Source of the DNA: Papio anubis
Taxonomy: Eukaryota > Chordata > Mammalia > Primates > Cercopithecidae
Reading direction: 5' to 3'
DNA length: 64,000 nucleotides
Assembly (NCBI RefSeq): GCF_008728515.1
Contig: NC_044989.1
Span: forward strand, 70,271,754 to 70,335,753
In this document: piece by piece, positions 34,656-44,945 of the stretch
How positions within the stretch are numbered: position 1 is the stretch's first letter
Layout: every line of letters starts with the position of its first letter
Notes under the pieces: model-generated
Told to the model about the DNA's origin: nothing
Databases searched by the model: none
The model's input: only the letters and a program-made list of their open reading frames with translations
Made by a program: the position numbers and the translations under genes

Positions 34656-36549
34656 AATTCACTTTAATTATGGAAAACTTTCTTAAATGACATCTCTCAC
34701 ATCAGCATCTATGAGTTTGTAAACTGAGGTTCAGATGCATCTCATGATGCAGAAGCCATCACGTCACTTCCCTGCCTCCAACCCTGCCCTGGCTCCCCAT
34801 TACCTAAGAATGAAGGCTCCTCATGGTCCACCACAGAGGAAGCAGGGGCTCAGCCTCCACTCCAACTCCCAGGCCAGACATCACTAATCGATCACAGCAT
34901 CTCGCTGGCTGTGTCTGAACACGGTCCCAGAATCCTTTGCAGCACTGCCCACTAGGCAGCCGCATGGGTCTGAGCTGGTCCTTGAGAAGTCAGGTAGTTT
35001 CTCTATTTTACCTCCATTTCCCCATTTTACTGCTTCTTAGATCCAGATATACCACTGGCAGATACATTTACATTGCAGAGGTGGTGGTTGTTTCCTCCAA
35101 AAATATTAATAAACTTAAAACACACTTTTGAATTGAGTGCATTTTAGAGCTGAAATAAAAGCAGCATCTCCCTCCCTGGTCTCCTGGAGTTTCCTCAAAG
35201 GCCATGTGAGAGGATCCATGCTGGCCCCTGTCTTCTCCTGTCTCCGTTAGCCGACACCAGCAGGCTGGTCCTTGCCTCTCTGTTTTCTTCCCTTTCCTCC
35301 CTCTACCCTAAGTATATCTGGGAAACATCAACTCATTTGTCTTTCAAGACTCACTTAAAGATCTCTAGGGAGCTGTCCCTGACCGCACAATGTCCCATCC
35401 AGCACAGTAGTGGGGAGGAGGTCACAGCACGGGGTCACTCTAAGTCCTGCCTACCTCCCTCTCCCAGACTGTCCTAGAGGACAGGGCTCCCTTCACACCC
35501 TTCCTAGTGCAGGGAGAGGCTCTGCTAGGAGCTCCTAGAAACAGGAAGAGCGCCACATGTGCCTTGGAGAAGTCACCACAGTCCAGCTCAGAGTTACACA
35601 GTTCTCCAGGCTTGGGGCTTACTGACCCACAGTATCAAGCAGTGAAAACTTGAAAGCCAATTGGTTAGCCCACGGTGAAAACATAACAGTCAGGTGGAGT
35701 GGATGGTCACAGTGGTCTGACCAGGGTCTGCCCTCCTTGCTACCCAGCCAAGAGGCTTCCTTACCCAAGGTTACTTGGCAACGGTGGAGTCAGTACAGGA
35801 GCAGTGACTGATGGGCCTGGAACGTGGGATGGTGTCAGTTCTGACAGTTGCCCCAGTATCTCCTCAGTGGTAGAGGATCAGGTGGGCGGACCAGGTCACC
35901 TCCCTGGAGCGTGGAGGGTGGCCCTTCCCTCGCATGGCCACAAGGGCAGGACTCGTGGCCTTCAGTCTGTAACTCCAGCTGCCCTCTTGATGGACACATC
36001 GTGTTCTCAGATAAGGACACACCTTCACACTGGTCCTCGAGTCAATCCCTGCACACCTGGGAGGCCTCCACTCTCCCGCCACCGGCAGCACTCGGCTTCC
36101 TCACTTGTCTTTCTCATTTGCTGCCAAGGGCCACCCACGCCTGGCACTGGGTGGGTGAACTGAATGACTGGTGGCTACCAGGCTTCTTTTTCGTAGGTGC
36201 ATGGGTTAGCAATTCGGAAACTACTTTCTGGGTATTTTAGAACCGGGCAAATAAGTAACCTGGAGCCAGGTTTCTCATTATTAGAGAAAGAAGTTGCAAA
36301 TCTCAAGGGGAAGGTGACGATCCTTTTGCAGCTTGTAAGCATGATGATTGGGTGTTTGCGAGAGCGTGTGTGATGTGCCACCCTCACATCTTGTTACAAC
36401 ATCAGCACATTAGCCGTGCGACATGAGAAATAATAAATAAAGGGGAAGCTTAGACTAAACCCTAGAGTGTGGGGTTGGCATTGGAAGTATCAGCATGAAT
36501 TCCTATTTTAATATATATATATAGAGAGAGATAGAAATATAGAGAAGTG
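34656..36549. other. Intergenic with L2-like remnants
   Basis: Around 34740-34900 and 35290-35400 (ctttcaagactcacttaaag) resemble decayed L2. The rest is unique-looking. A short (TA)n/(GA)n stretch lies at 36510-36540. No gene recognised. Confidence 0.5.
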
Positions 36550-36853
36550 GGCCGGGTGCGGTGGCTCACGCCTGTAATCCCAGCACTTTGGGAGGCCAAG
36601 GCGGGCAGATCACGAGGTCAGGAGATCGAGACCATCCTGGCTAACACGGTGAAATCCCATCTCTACTATAAAAAACTACAAAAAACTAGCCAGGCGAGGT
36701 GGCAGGCGCCTGTAGTCCCAGCTACTCGGGAGGCTGAGGCAGGAGAATGGCGTGAACCCGGGAGGCAGAGCTTGCAGTGAGCCCAAAGCACCCCCCATTG
36801 CACCCAGCCTGGGGGAAAAGGAAGAACCCCATCTCAAAAAAAAAAAAGAAAGA
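36550..36853 (+). mobile_element. AluY of Old World monkey type, with an aberrant 3' part
   Basis: The first 230 bases follow AluY closely, including aaaaaactagccaggcg. From about 36782 to 36833 the copy departs abruptly, with many C and A substitutions. Imperfect duplications (atatagagaagtg and atagagagaagtg) flank it. Confidence 0.92.
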
Positions 36854-37070
36854 AAGAAATAGAGAGAAGTGTACTCTATGGTTTTCTTCTTAGCTCTGAC
36901 CACTGAGAGGTCCTAGGAGTGATGACATGCCGGCAGCAAGAAGCACACACACCTGACACCCATATCCTTGTTTCTGAATATCTGACCCCACTCAAAGGAG
37001 CCAGGGCTCCTGGAGAAATGGCTGATCCCAGGGCTGGTACAGGGAAGGGACAAGATGAGCCTGGAACACC

Positions 37071-37386
37071 TTTTTTTTCTTTTTCTTTCTTTTTTTTTTT
37101 TTTTTGAGACAGAGTCTTGCTCTGTCAGCAGGCTGGATTGCAGTGGCACGATCTTGGCTCACTGCAACCTCCACCTCCCAGGTTCAAGTGATTCTCTTGC
37201 CTCAGCCTCCTAAGTAGCTGGGATTACAGGCGTGCACCACCACGCTTGGCTAATTTTTGTAGTTTTAGTAGAGATGGGGTTTCACCATGTTGGCCAGGCT
37301 GGTCTCAAACTCCTGACCTCAAGTGATCCACCTGCCTCAGCCTCCCAAAGTGCTGGGATTACAGGCGTGAGCCACCACACCTGACC
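37071..37386 (-). mobile_element. Alu (S-type), full length
   Basis: Bounded by gcctggaacacc (just before 37071) and gcctggaacatc (from 37388), a near-identical target-site duplication. Confidence 0.95.
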
Positions 37387-37654
37387 TGCCTGGAACATCT
37401 TGTGCCAGAAAATAAGGAAGGGCCCTGATGATGATGGGGACACGTCCCAAAGAGACAGGAGCCAGTTTGAAGCTGCTCCCATGGCCAAATCTAAAAGAAT
37501 TTCAGCATCCAAATAAATAATGATTGTAAATGAGTATAACTCATAGAAAAATAAGAATCTCTAAGTCCACATGGTATAAATCAACCAATAAATGAGTAGG
37601 GAAAGCTCTCCTGTAGAGTTGAGGGCCAGCTAATAGGTATAGAAGGATAGAATT

Positions 37655-37750
37655 AGTCCTGTACACCCAGCTACTTTGGAGGCTGAGGCAGGATGATCAC
37701 TTGAGCCCAGGAGTTTAAGACCAGCTAGGGCTAAAAAGCAAGACCCTGTG
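37655..37750 (+). mobile_element. Alu monomer fragment
   Basis: From gtacacccagctactttgg to gcaagaccctgtgaag, one partial monomer leading into a purine tract. Confidence 0.8.
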
Positions 37751-37858
37751 AAGAAGAAAGAAGAAAGAAGAAAGAAGGAGAAGAGGGAGAGGAAGAGAAG
37801 AAGAAGAAGGAGAAGGAGGAGGAGGAGGAGGAGGAGGAAGAGGAGGAGAAGGAGATTA
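37750..37858 (+). repeat. Purine (GAA/GGA)n tract
   Basis: About 109 bases with almost no pyrimidine, going from gaa to gga units. Confidence 0.92.
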
Positions 37859-38224
37859 GAAAATCACCATCATTTGGTAATTTGGTAACATCACAGTGAC
37901 AATTCAGGCAAGGACCATCAATGGGTGCTGAGTCTAGTGGTGACAGTCTTATGAGAAACAGGATATTTATATGGCTCCAGAGTGTCTCCCCACAAGACAC
38001 TTACTCATGATGGGGGTAAAATAGTTATTTATGGAGTAGAAACCTGGCAAACAGCACTTTGACCAAGTGATGAAAGAAGTCGGCAACCTGTGCCTCCTGA
38101 CACGATGTACTGAGGACACACCATCACTTCTGGGTATTCCTGCCCAAAACACACAGCCTGAATCTCACCACAACTGAACATAAGGTTCAGCCCAACTAAG
38201 GAATATTCTACAGAATAACTGGCC
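37859..38224. other. Intergenic, unidentified, possibly the same L1M copy
   Basis: The sequence leads into the L1M fragment and may be an upstream part of it. No gene recognised. Confidence 0.4.
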
Positions 38225-38520
38225 AGGTGTCCTCAAAACTGTCAGGGTCATGAAAACAAAGACAGAGGAATTATTCAGATTAAAGGAAATGAAAGAGACA
38301 TGGTGACTAAATGCAATATTTAGTCTCTTAAAAGCTTTGAAGAGAGCAGTGGATCTCCCAGCACGGAGGTTGAATTCAGTCCTGGACCAGAAAATAATTT
38401 GGGGGCCAACAATATTCTTGTTGGGATAATTGGAAACATTGGAGTCAGGTCTGAAGATCAGGTGATAGTGGTAGTTTATCAGTGAACTTCCTGATTTTGA
38501 TAACTACATCATGGTTATAT
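38225..38520 (+). repeat. L1M 3'-end fragment, left of the L1 insertion
   Basis: The text around gactaaatgcaa, gtcctggaccagaaaa and cctgattttgataactac, then atcatggttatataagagaatg, follows the 3'UTR of older L1M families. It contains a foreign 41-nt patch at 38333-38373. The element continues to the right of the L1 at 44714. Confidence 0.7.
38333..38373 (+). repeat. 41-nt L1 5'UTR-like patch
   Basis: The patch begins agctttgaagagagcagt and ends acggaggttga. It equals positions 39243-39283 of the nearby L1 5'UTR at 40 of 41 bases (38344 g, 39254 c). It interrupts otherwise L1M-like text. No polyA or target-site duplication was seen. Confidence 0.75.
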
Positions 38521-38532
38521 AAGAGAATGCCC

Positions 38533-38620
38533 CCTGTTTGCTGAATCCACGCCTTCCTAACTGTGGTGCAGCACTCTTCAGCGGCCTCCCGACAAAAGTG
38601 TTTCTGTCAAGAAGTCTGAT
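38533..38620 (+). other. 88-bp non-L1 segment inside the L1 target-site duplication
   Basis: The segment starts cctgtttgctgaatccacg and ends aagaagtctgat. It lies between the left 12-nt duplication and the first base of the L1 5'UTR. It is neither L1 5'UTR nor continuous with the L1M host element. The host element resumes across the empty site as aagagaatgccc followed by ttgtt. It is probably sequence carried in with the L1, either as a 5' transduction or as junction filler. Confidence 0.65.
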
Positions 38621-39652
38621 GCGGGGGCACGCCCAAGATGACTGAATAGGAACAACTCCAGCCTCCAGCTCCCAGCGTGAGTGACTCAGAAGATGGGTGA
38701 TTTCTGCATTTTCAACTGAGGTACCGGTTCATCTCACTGGTGAGTGCCGGACAATCGGTGCTGGTCAGCTGGTGCAGCCCGACCAGCGAGAGCTGGAGCA
38801 GGGCAAGGCATCGCCTCACCTGGGAAGTGCAAAGGGGAAGGGAATCCCTTTTCCTAGCCAAGGGAAACTGAGACACACAACACCTGGAAAATCGGGTAAC
38901 TCCCACCCTAATACTGCGCTTTACCAAGAGTCTTAGCAAACGGCACACCAGGAGATTATATCCCACACCTGGCCCAGAGGGTCCCATGCCCATGGAGCCT
39001 CCCTTATTGCTAGCACAGCGGTCTGAGATCTAACTGCAAGGCGGCAGCAAGGCTGGGAGAGGGGCGCCTGCCATTGCTGAGGCTTAAGAGGGTAAACAAA
39101 GCCACCAGGAAGCTCAAATTGAGTGGAGCCCACTGCAGCTCAAGGAGGCCGGCCTGCCTCTGTAGACTCCTCCTCTGGGGACAGGGCATAGCTAAACAAA
39201 AAGCAGCAGAAACCTTGGCAGAGGTAAATGCCCCTGTCTGATAGCTTTGAAGACAGCAGTGGATCTCCCAGCACGGAGGTTGAGATCTGAGAAGGGACAG
39301 ACTGCCTGCTCAAGTAGGTCCCTGACCCCTGAGTAGCCTAACTGGGAGACATCTCCCCCTAGGTGCAGACCGACACCTCACACCTCACACAGCAGGGTAC
39401 ACCCCTGAGACGAAGCTTCCAGAGTGAAAATCAGACAGCAACACTCTCTGTTCAGCAATATTCTATCTTCTGCAGCTCTGCTGCTGATACCCAGGCAAAC
39501 AGGGTCTGGAGTGGACCTCAAGCAAACTCCAACAGACCTACAGCAGAGGGTCCTGACTGTTAGAAGGTAGAACAAACAGAAAGGACACCCACACCAAAAC
39601 CTCATCAGCACGTCACCATTATCAAAGACCAAAGGCAGATAAAACCACAAAG
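38621..39652 (+). promoter_or_regulatory. L1 5'UTR with internal promoter
   Basis: The sequence is colinear with the primate L1 5'UTR, starting at gcccaagatgactgaatagg and ending just before the ORF1 ATG. In the family this region carries an internal RNA polymerase II promoter with a YY1 site at the start (aagatgac here, altered from aagatggc) and an antisense promoter. Whether it is active here cannot be told from sequence. Confidence 0.8.
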
Positions 39653-40624
39653 ATGGGGAAAAAGCAGTGCAGAGAAGCTGGAAATTCAAAAAATCAGAGC
39701 GCATCTCCCTCTCCAAAGGAACGCAGCTCATTGCCAGCAATGGAACAAAGCTGGACGGAGAATGACTTTCATGATTTGAGAGTAGAAGGCTTCAGTCAAT
39801 CAAACTTCTCAGAGCTAAAGGAGGAACTACGTAACCAGCGCAAAGAAACTAAAAACCTTGAAAAAAGAATGGATGAATGGATAACTAGAATAATTAATGC
39901 AGAGAAGACCTTAAAAGAACTGATAGAGATGAAAACCATAACACAAGAAATACGTGACAAATGCACAAGCTTCAGTAACCGACTCGATCAGCTGGAAGAA
40001 AGAGTATCAGCAATTGAAGATCAAATGAATGAAATGAAGCGAGAAGAGAAGTGTGGAGAAAAAAGAGTAAAAATAAATGAACAAAGCCTGCAAGAAGTAT
40101 GGGATTATGTGAAAAGACCAAATCTACGTCTGATTGGTGTGCCTGAAAGTGACGGGGAAAATGGAACCAAATTGGAAAACACTCTGCAGGATATCATCAA
40201 GGAGAATTTCCCCAACCTAGTAAGGCAGGCCAACATTCAAATTCAGGAAATGCAGAGAACGCCACAAAGATGCTCCTCAAGAAGAGCAACTCCAAGACAC
40301 ATAATTGTCAGATTCACCAAAGTTGAAATGAAGGAAAAAATGTTAAGGGCAGCCAGAGAGAAAGGTCGGGTTACACACAAAGGGAAGCCCATCAGACTAA
40401 CAGCAGATTTCTAGGCAGAAACTCTCCAAGCCAGAAGAGAGTGGGGGCCAATATTCAGCATTCTTAAAGAAAAGAATTTTCAACCCAGAATTTCATATCC
40501 AGCCAAACTAAGTTTCAGAGATTTTGTCACCACCAGGCCTGCCCTACAAGAGATCCTGAAGGAAGCACTAAACATGGAAAGGAACAACAGGTACCAGCCA
40601 TTGCAAAAACATGTCAAAATGTAA
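39653..40624 (+). pseudogene. L1 ORF1 (RNA-binding chaperone), disrupted
   Basis: The frame starts MGKKQCREAGNSKNQ. It continues through the heptad-repeat coiled coil (about residues 50-150), then the RNA-recognition domain with NLRLIGVPES and the C-terminal domain. A TAG at 40412-40414 stops it after 253 codons, where the family has a Ser codon. The frame is otherwise open to TAA at 40622-40624, but about 15 codons are missing in frame near 40514-40516. The full tract would be 323 codons against about 338 in active human L1. In an active L1 the product is a trimer that packages L1 RNA. Confidence 0.92.
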
Positions 40625-40687
40625 AGTCCACCGATGCTAGGAAGAAACTGCATCAACTAACGGGCAAAGTAACCAGCTAATATCATA

Positions 40688-43600
40688 ATGACAGGATCAA
40701 GTTCACACATAACAATATTAACCTTAAATGTAAATGGACTAAATGGTCCAATTAAAAGACGCAGACTGGCAAATTGGACAGAGTCAAGACCCATCAGTTT
40801 GCTGTATTCAGGAGACCCATCTCACATGCAGTGACACACATAGGCTCAAAATAAAGGGATGGAGGAAGATCTACCAAGCAAACAGAAAACAAAAAAAAGC
40901 AGGGGTTGCAATCCTAGTCTCTGATAAAATAGGCTTTAAACCATCAGAGATCAAAAGAGACAAAGAAGGCCATTACATGATGGTAAAGGGATCAATTCAT
41001 CAGGAAGAGCTAACTATCCTAAATATATATGCATCCAATACAGGAGCACCCAGATTTATAAAGCAAGTCCTTAGAGACTTACAAAGACACTTAGACTCCC
41101 ACAGAATAATAATGGGAGACACCCCACTGTCAACATTAGACAGATCAACGAGACAGAAAGTTAACAAGGATATCCAGGAATTGAACTCAACTCTGCACCA
41201 AGCGGACCTAATACTCCACCCCAAATCAACAGAATATACATTCTTCTCAGCACCACATCACACTTATTCTAAAATTGACAACATAGTTGGAAGCAAAGCA
41301 CTCCTCAGCAAATGTAAAAGAACAGAAATTATAACAAACTGTCTCTCAGACCATAGTGCAATTAAACTAGAACTCAGGACTAAGAAACTCAATCAAACTG
41401 CTCAACTACATGGAAACTGAACAACCTGCTCCTGAATGACTACTGGGTACATAACGAAATGAAGGCAGAAATAAAGATGTTCTTTGAAACCAGTGAGAAC
41501 AAAGATACAACATACCAGAATCTCTGGGACACATTTAAAGCAGTGTGTAGAGGGAAATTTATAGCACTAAATGCCCACAAGAGAAAGCTGGAAAGATCTA
41601 AAATTGACACCCTAACATCACAATTAAAAGAACTAGAGAAGCAAGAGCAAACACATTCAAAAACTAGCAGAAGACAAGAAATAACTAAGATCAGAGCAGA
41701 ACTGAAGGAGATAGAGACACAAAAAACCCTCCAAAAATTCCATGAATCCAGGAGCTGGTTTTTTGAAAAGATCAACAAAATTGATAGACCACTAGCAAGA
41801 CTAATAAAGAAGAAAAGAGAGAAGAATCAAATAGACACAATGAAAAATGATAAAGGGGATATCACCACTGACTCCACAGAAATACAAACTACCATCAGAG
41901 AATACTATAAACACCCCTATGCAAATAAACTAGACAACCTAGAAGAAATGGATAATTTCCTGGACACTTGCACTCTCCCAAGACTAAACCAGGAAGAAGT
42001 TGAATCCCTGAATAGACCAATGGCAGGCTCTGAAATTGAGGCAATAATTAATAGCCTACCAACCAAAAAAAGTCCAGGACCAGATGGATTCACAGCTGAA
42101 TTCTACCAGAGGTACAAGGAGGAGTTGGTACCATTCCTTCTGAAACTATTCCAATCAATAGAAAAAGAGGAAATCCTCCCTAACTCAGTTTACAAGGCCA
42201 ACATCATCCTGATACCAAAGCCTGACAGAGATACAACCGAAAAAGAGAATTTTAGACCAATATCCCTGATGAACATCGATGCAAAAATCCTCAACAAAAT
42301 ACTGGCAAACCGAATCCAGCAGCACATCAAAAAGCTTATCCACCATGATCAAGTGGGCTTCATCCCTGGGATGCAAGGCTGGTTCAACATATGCAAATCA
42401 ATAAACATAATCCAGCATATAAACAGAACCAAAGACAAAAACCACATGATTATCTCAATAGATGCAGAAAAGGCCTTTGGCAAAATTCAACAGCCCTTCA
42501 TACTAAAAACTCTCAATAAATTCGGTATTGATGGAACGTATCTCAAAATAGTAAGAGCTATTTATGACAAACCCACAGCCAATATCATACTGAATGGGCA
42601 AAAACTGGAAAAATTCCCTTTGAAAACTGGCACAAGACAGGGATGCCCTCTCTCACCACTCCTGTTCAACATAGTGTTGGAAGTTCTGGCTAGGGCAATC
42701 AGGCAAGAGAAAGAAATCAAGGGTATTCACTTAGGAAAAGAAGAAGTCAAATTGTCCCCATTTGCAGATGACATGATTGTATATTTAGAAAACCCCATTG
42801 TCTCAGCCCAAAATCTCCTTAAGCCGATAAGCAACTTCAGCAAAGTCTCAGGATACAAAATCAATGTGCAAAAATCACAAGCATTCTTATACACCAGTAA
42901 CAAACAGAGAGCCAAACCATGAATGAACTCCCATTCACAATAGCTTCAAAGAGAATAAAATACCTAGGAATCCAACTTACAAGGGATGTAAAGGACCTCT
43001 TCAAGGAGAACTACAAACCACTGCTCAGTGAAATAAAAGAGGACACAAACAAATGGAAAAACATACCATGCTCATGGATAGGAAGAATCAATATTGTGAA
43101 AATGGCCATACTGCTCAAGGTAATTTATAGATTCAATGCCATCCCCATTAAGCTACCAATGACTTTCTTCACAGAATTGGAAAAAACTGCTTTAAAGTTC
43201 ATATGGAACCAAAAAAGACCCCACATTGCCAAGACAATCCTAAGCCAAAAGAACAAAGCTGGAGGCATCACACTACCTGACTTCAAACTATACTACAAGG
43301 CTACAGTAACCAAAACAGCATGGTACTGGTACCAAAACAGAGATATAGACCAATGGAACAGAACAGAGTCCTCAGAAATAATACCACACATCTACAGCCA
43401 TCTGATCCTTGACAAACCTGACAAAAACAAGAAATAGGGAAAGGATTCCCTATTTAATAAATGGTGCTGGGAAAATTGGCTAGCCATAAGTGGAAAGCTA
43501 AAACTGGATCCTTTCCTTACTCCTTATTCGAAAATTAATTCAAGATGGATTAGAGACTTAAATGTTAGACCTAAAACCATAAAAACCCTAGAAGAAAACC

Positions 43601-44487
43601 TAGGCAATACCATTCAGGACATAGGTATGGGCAAGGATTTCATGTCTAAAACACAAAAAGCAACGGCAACAAAAGCCAAAATTGACAAATGGGATCTAAT
43701 TAAACTAAAGAGCTTCTGCACAGCAAAAGAAACTACCATCAGAGTGAACAGGCAACCTACAGAATGGCAGAAAATGTTTGCAATCTGCTCATCTGACAAA
43801 GGGCTAATATCCAGAACCTATAAAGAACTCAATCAAATTTACAAGAAAAAAACAAACAACCCCATCAAAAAGTGGGCAAAGGATATGAACAGACACTTCT
43901 CAAAAGAAGACATTCATACAGCCAACAGACACATGAAAAAATGCTCATCATCACTGGCCATCAGAGAAATGCAAATCAAAACCACAATGAGATACCATCT
44001 CACACCAGTTAGAATGGTGATCATTAAAAAATCAGGAAACAACAGGTGCTGGAGAGGATGTGGAGAAATAGGAACACTTTTACACTGTTGGTGGGACTGT
44101 AAACTAGTTCAACCATTGTGGAAAACAGTGTGGCGATTCCTCAAGGATCTAGAAATAGAAATACCATTTGACCCAGTCATCCCATTACTGGGTATATACC
44201 CAAAGGATTATAAGTCATGCTGCTATAAAGACACATGCACACGTATGTTTATTGCAGGACTATTCACAATAGCAAAGACTTGGAATCAACCCAAATGTCC
44301 ATCAATGACAGACTGGATTAAGAAAATGTGGCACATATACACCATGGAATACTATGCAGCCATAAAAAAGGATGAATTCATGTCCTTTGTAGGGACATGG
44401 ATGCAGCTGGAAACCATCACTCTCAGCAAACTATCGCAAGAACAGAAAACCAAATACTGCATGTTATCTCTCATAGGTGGGAATTGA
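40688..44487 (+). pseudogene. L1 ORF2 (endonuclease-reverse transcriptase), disrupted
   Basis: ATG at 40688 opens the usual MTGS start. The frame shifts near 40778-40781 (two bases lost), near 41385-41400, and again near 42905-42920. A TAG at 43435-43437 interrupts the last part, and the final TGA is at 44485-44487. The endonuclease domain lacks two residues after MGD (41120/41121), removing an expected catalytic Asn, and lacks about five residues near 41212. The reverse transcriptase core is readable at 41459-42922 with motif A (SIDAEKAF), the GCPLSPLLFN block and FADD. The Cys-rich C-terminus (HCWWDC, then SCCYKDTC) is in the last segment. The protein is not functional as written. Confidence 0.93.
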
Positions 44488-44701
44488 ACAATGAGATCAC
44501 TTGGACACAGAAAGGGGAGCATCACACACCGGGTCCTATTGTGGGGAGGGGGGAGGGGGGAGGGATAGCATTAGGAGATATACCTAATGTAAATGATGAG
44601 TTAATGGGTGCAGCACACCAACATGGCACATGTATACATATGTAACAAACCTGCACATTGTGCACATGTACCCTGGAACTTAAAGTATAATAATAAAAAA
44701 A
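44488..44701 (+). other. L1 3'UTR with G-rich tract and A-rich tail
   Basis: Several runs of four to six G separated by A (about 44543-44563) form the conserved L1 polypurine, quadruplex-prone tract. The element ends in ataataataaa and a short A run next to the target-site duplication. Confidence 0.85.
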
Positions 44702-44713
44702 AAGAGAATGCCC

Positions 44714-44945
44714 TTGTTGTTGTTTTCCCCTAAGAAATATACATTGAAGTATTTAGAGATAAAAGAGCATCATATTTGCAATTTTCAAAGGTTCCTATAC
44801 ATATAGATACAGAGAAAAAGAATGAGAATGAGAGAGATGATGAAGTTAATTGGTAAAATATCAATATTTGGGGAAACTGGGTGAAACATATGGAAATTCT
44901 TTGTACTGCTCTTGCAACTTTCCTGTTAGTCTGAAATTAAGACTT
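44714..44945 (+). repeat. L1M 3'-end fragment, right of the L1 insertion
   Basis: This continues the host L1M element with agaaatatacattgaagt, then gggtgaaacatatgg and tttgtactgctcttgcaac. These are standard L1M 3'-end phrases in the same orientation as the left part. Confidence 0.7.

Larger units (their letters stand above)
38621..44701 (+). mobile_element. Near full-length LINE-1 of L1PA type, inactive
   Basis: This non-LTR retrotransposon has all four parts in order: a 5'UTR of about 1.03 kb, ORF1, a 63-nt inter-ORF gap, ORF2, and a 3'UTR with a G-rich tract and short A-rich tail. The 5' end shows the L1PA hallmark aagatgactgaataggaaca. The 12-nt target-site duplication aagagaatgccc is at 38521-38532 and 44702-44713. 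Between the left copy and the L1 5' end are 88 bases of non-L1 sequence. The element sits in the 3' end of an older L1M copy. ORF1 has a nonsense codon and ORF2 has frameshifts, small deletions and a nonsense codon, so it cannot move on its own. Divergence and decay suggest a middle-aged primate insertion. Confidence 0.95.

Noticed and set aside
38621..44701. Active L1 or a new mobile system
   Set aside because: Nonsense codons, frame shifts and endonuclease deletions show a dead copy of a known family.
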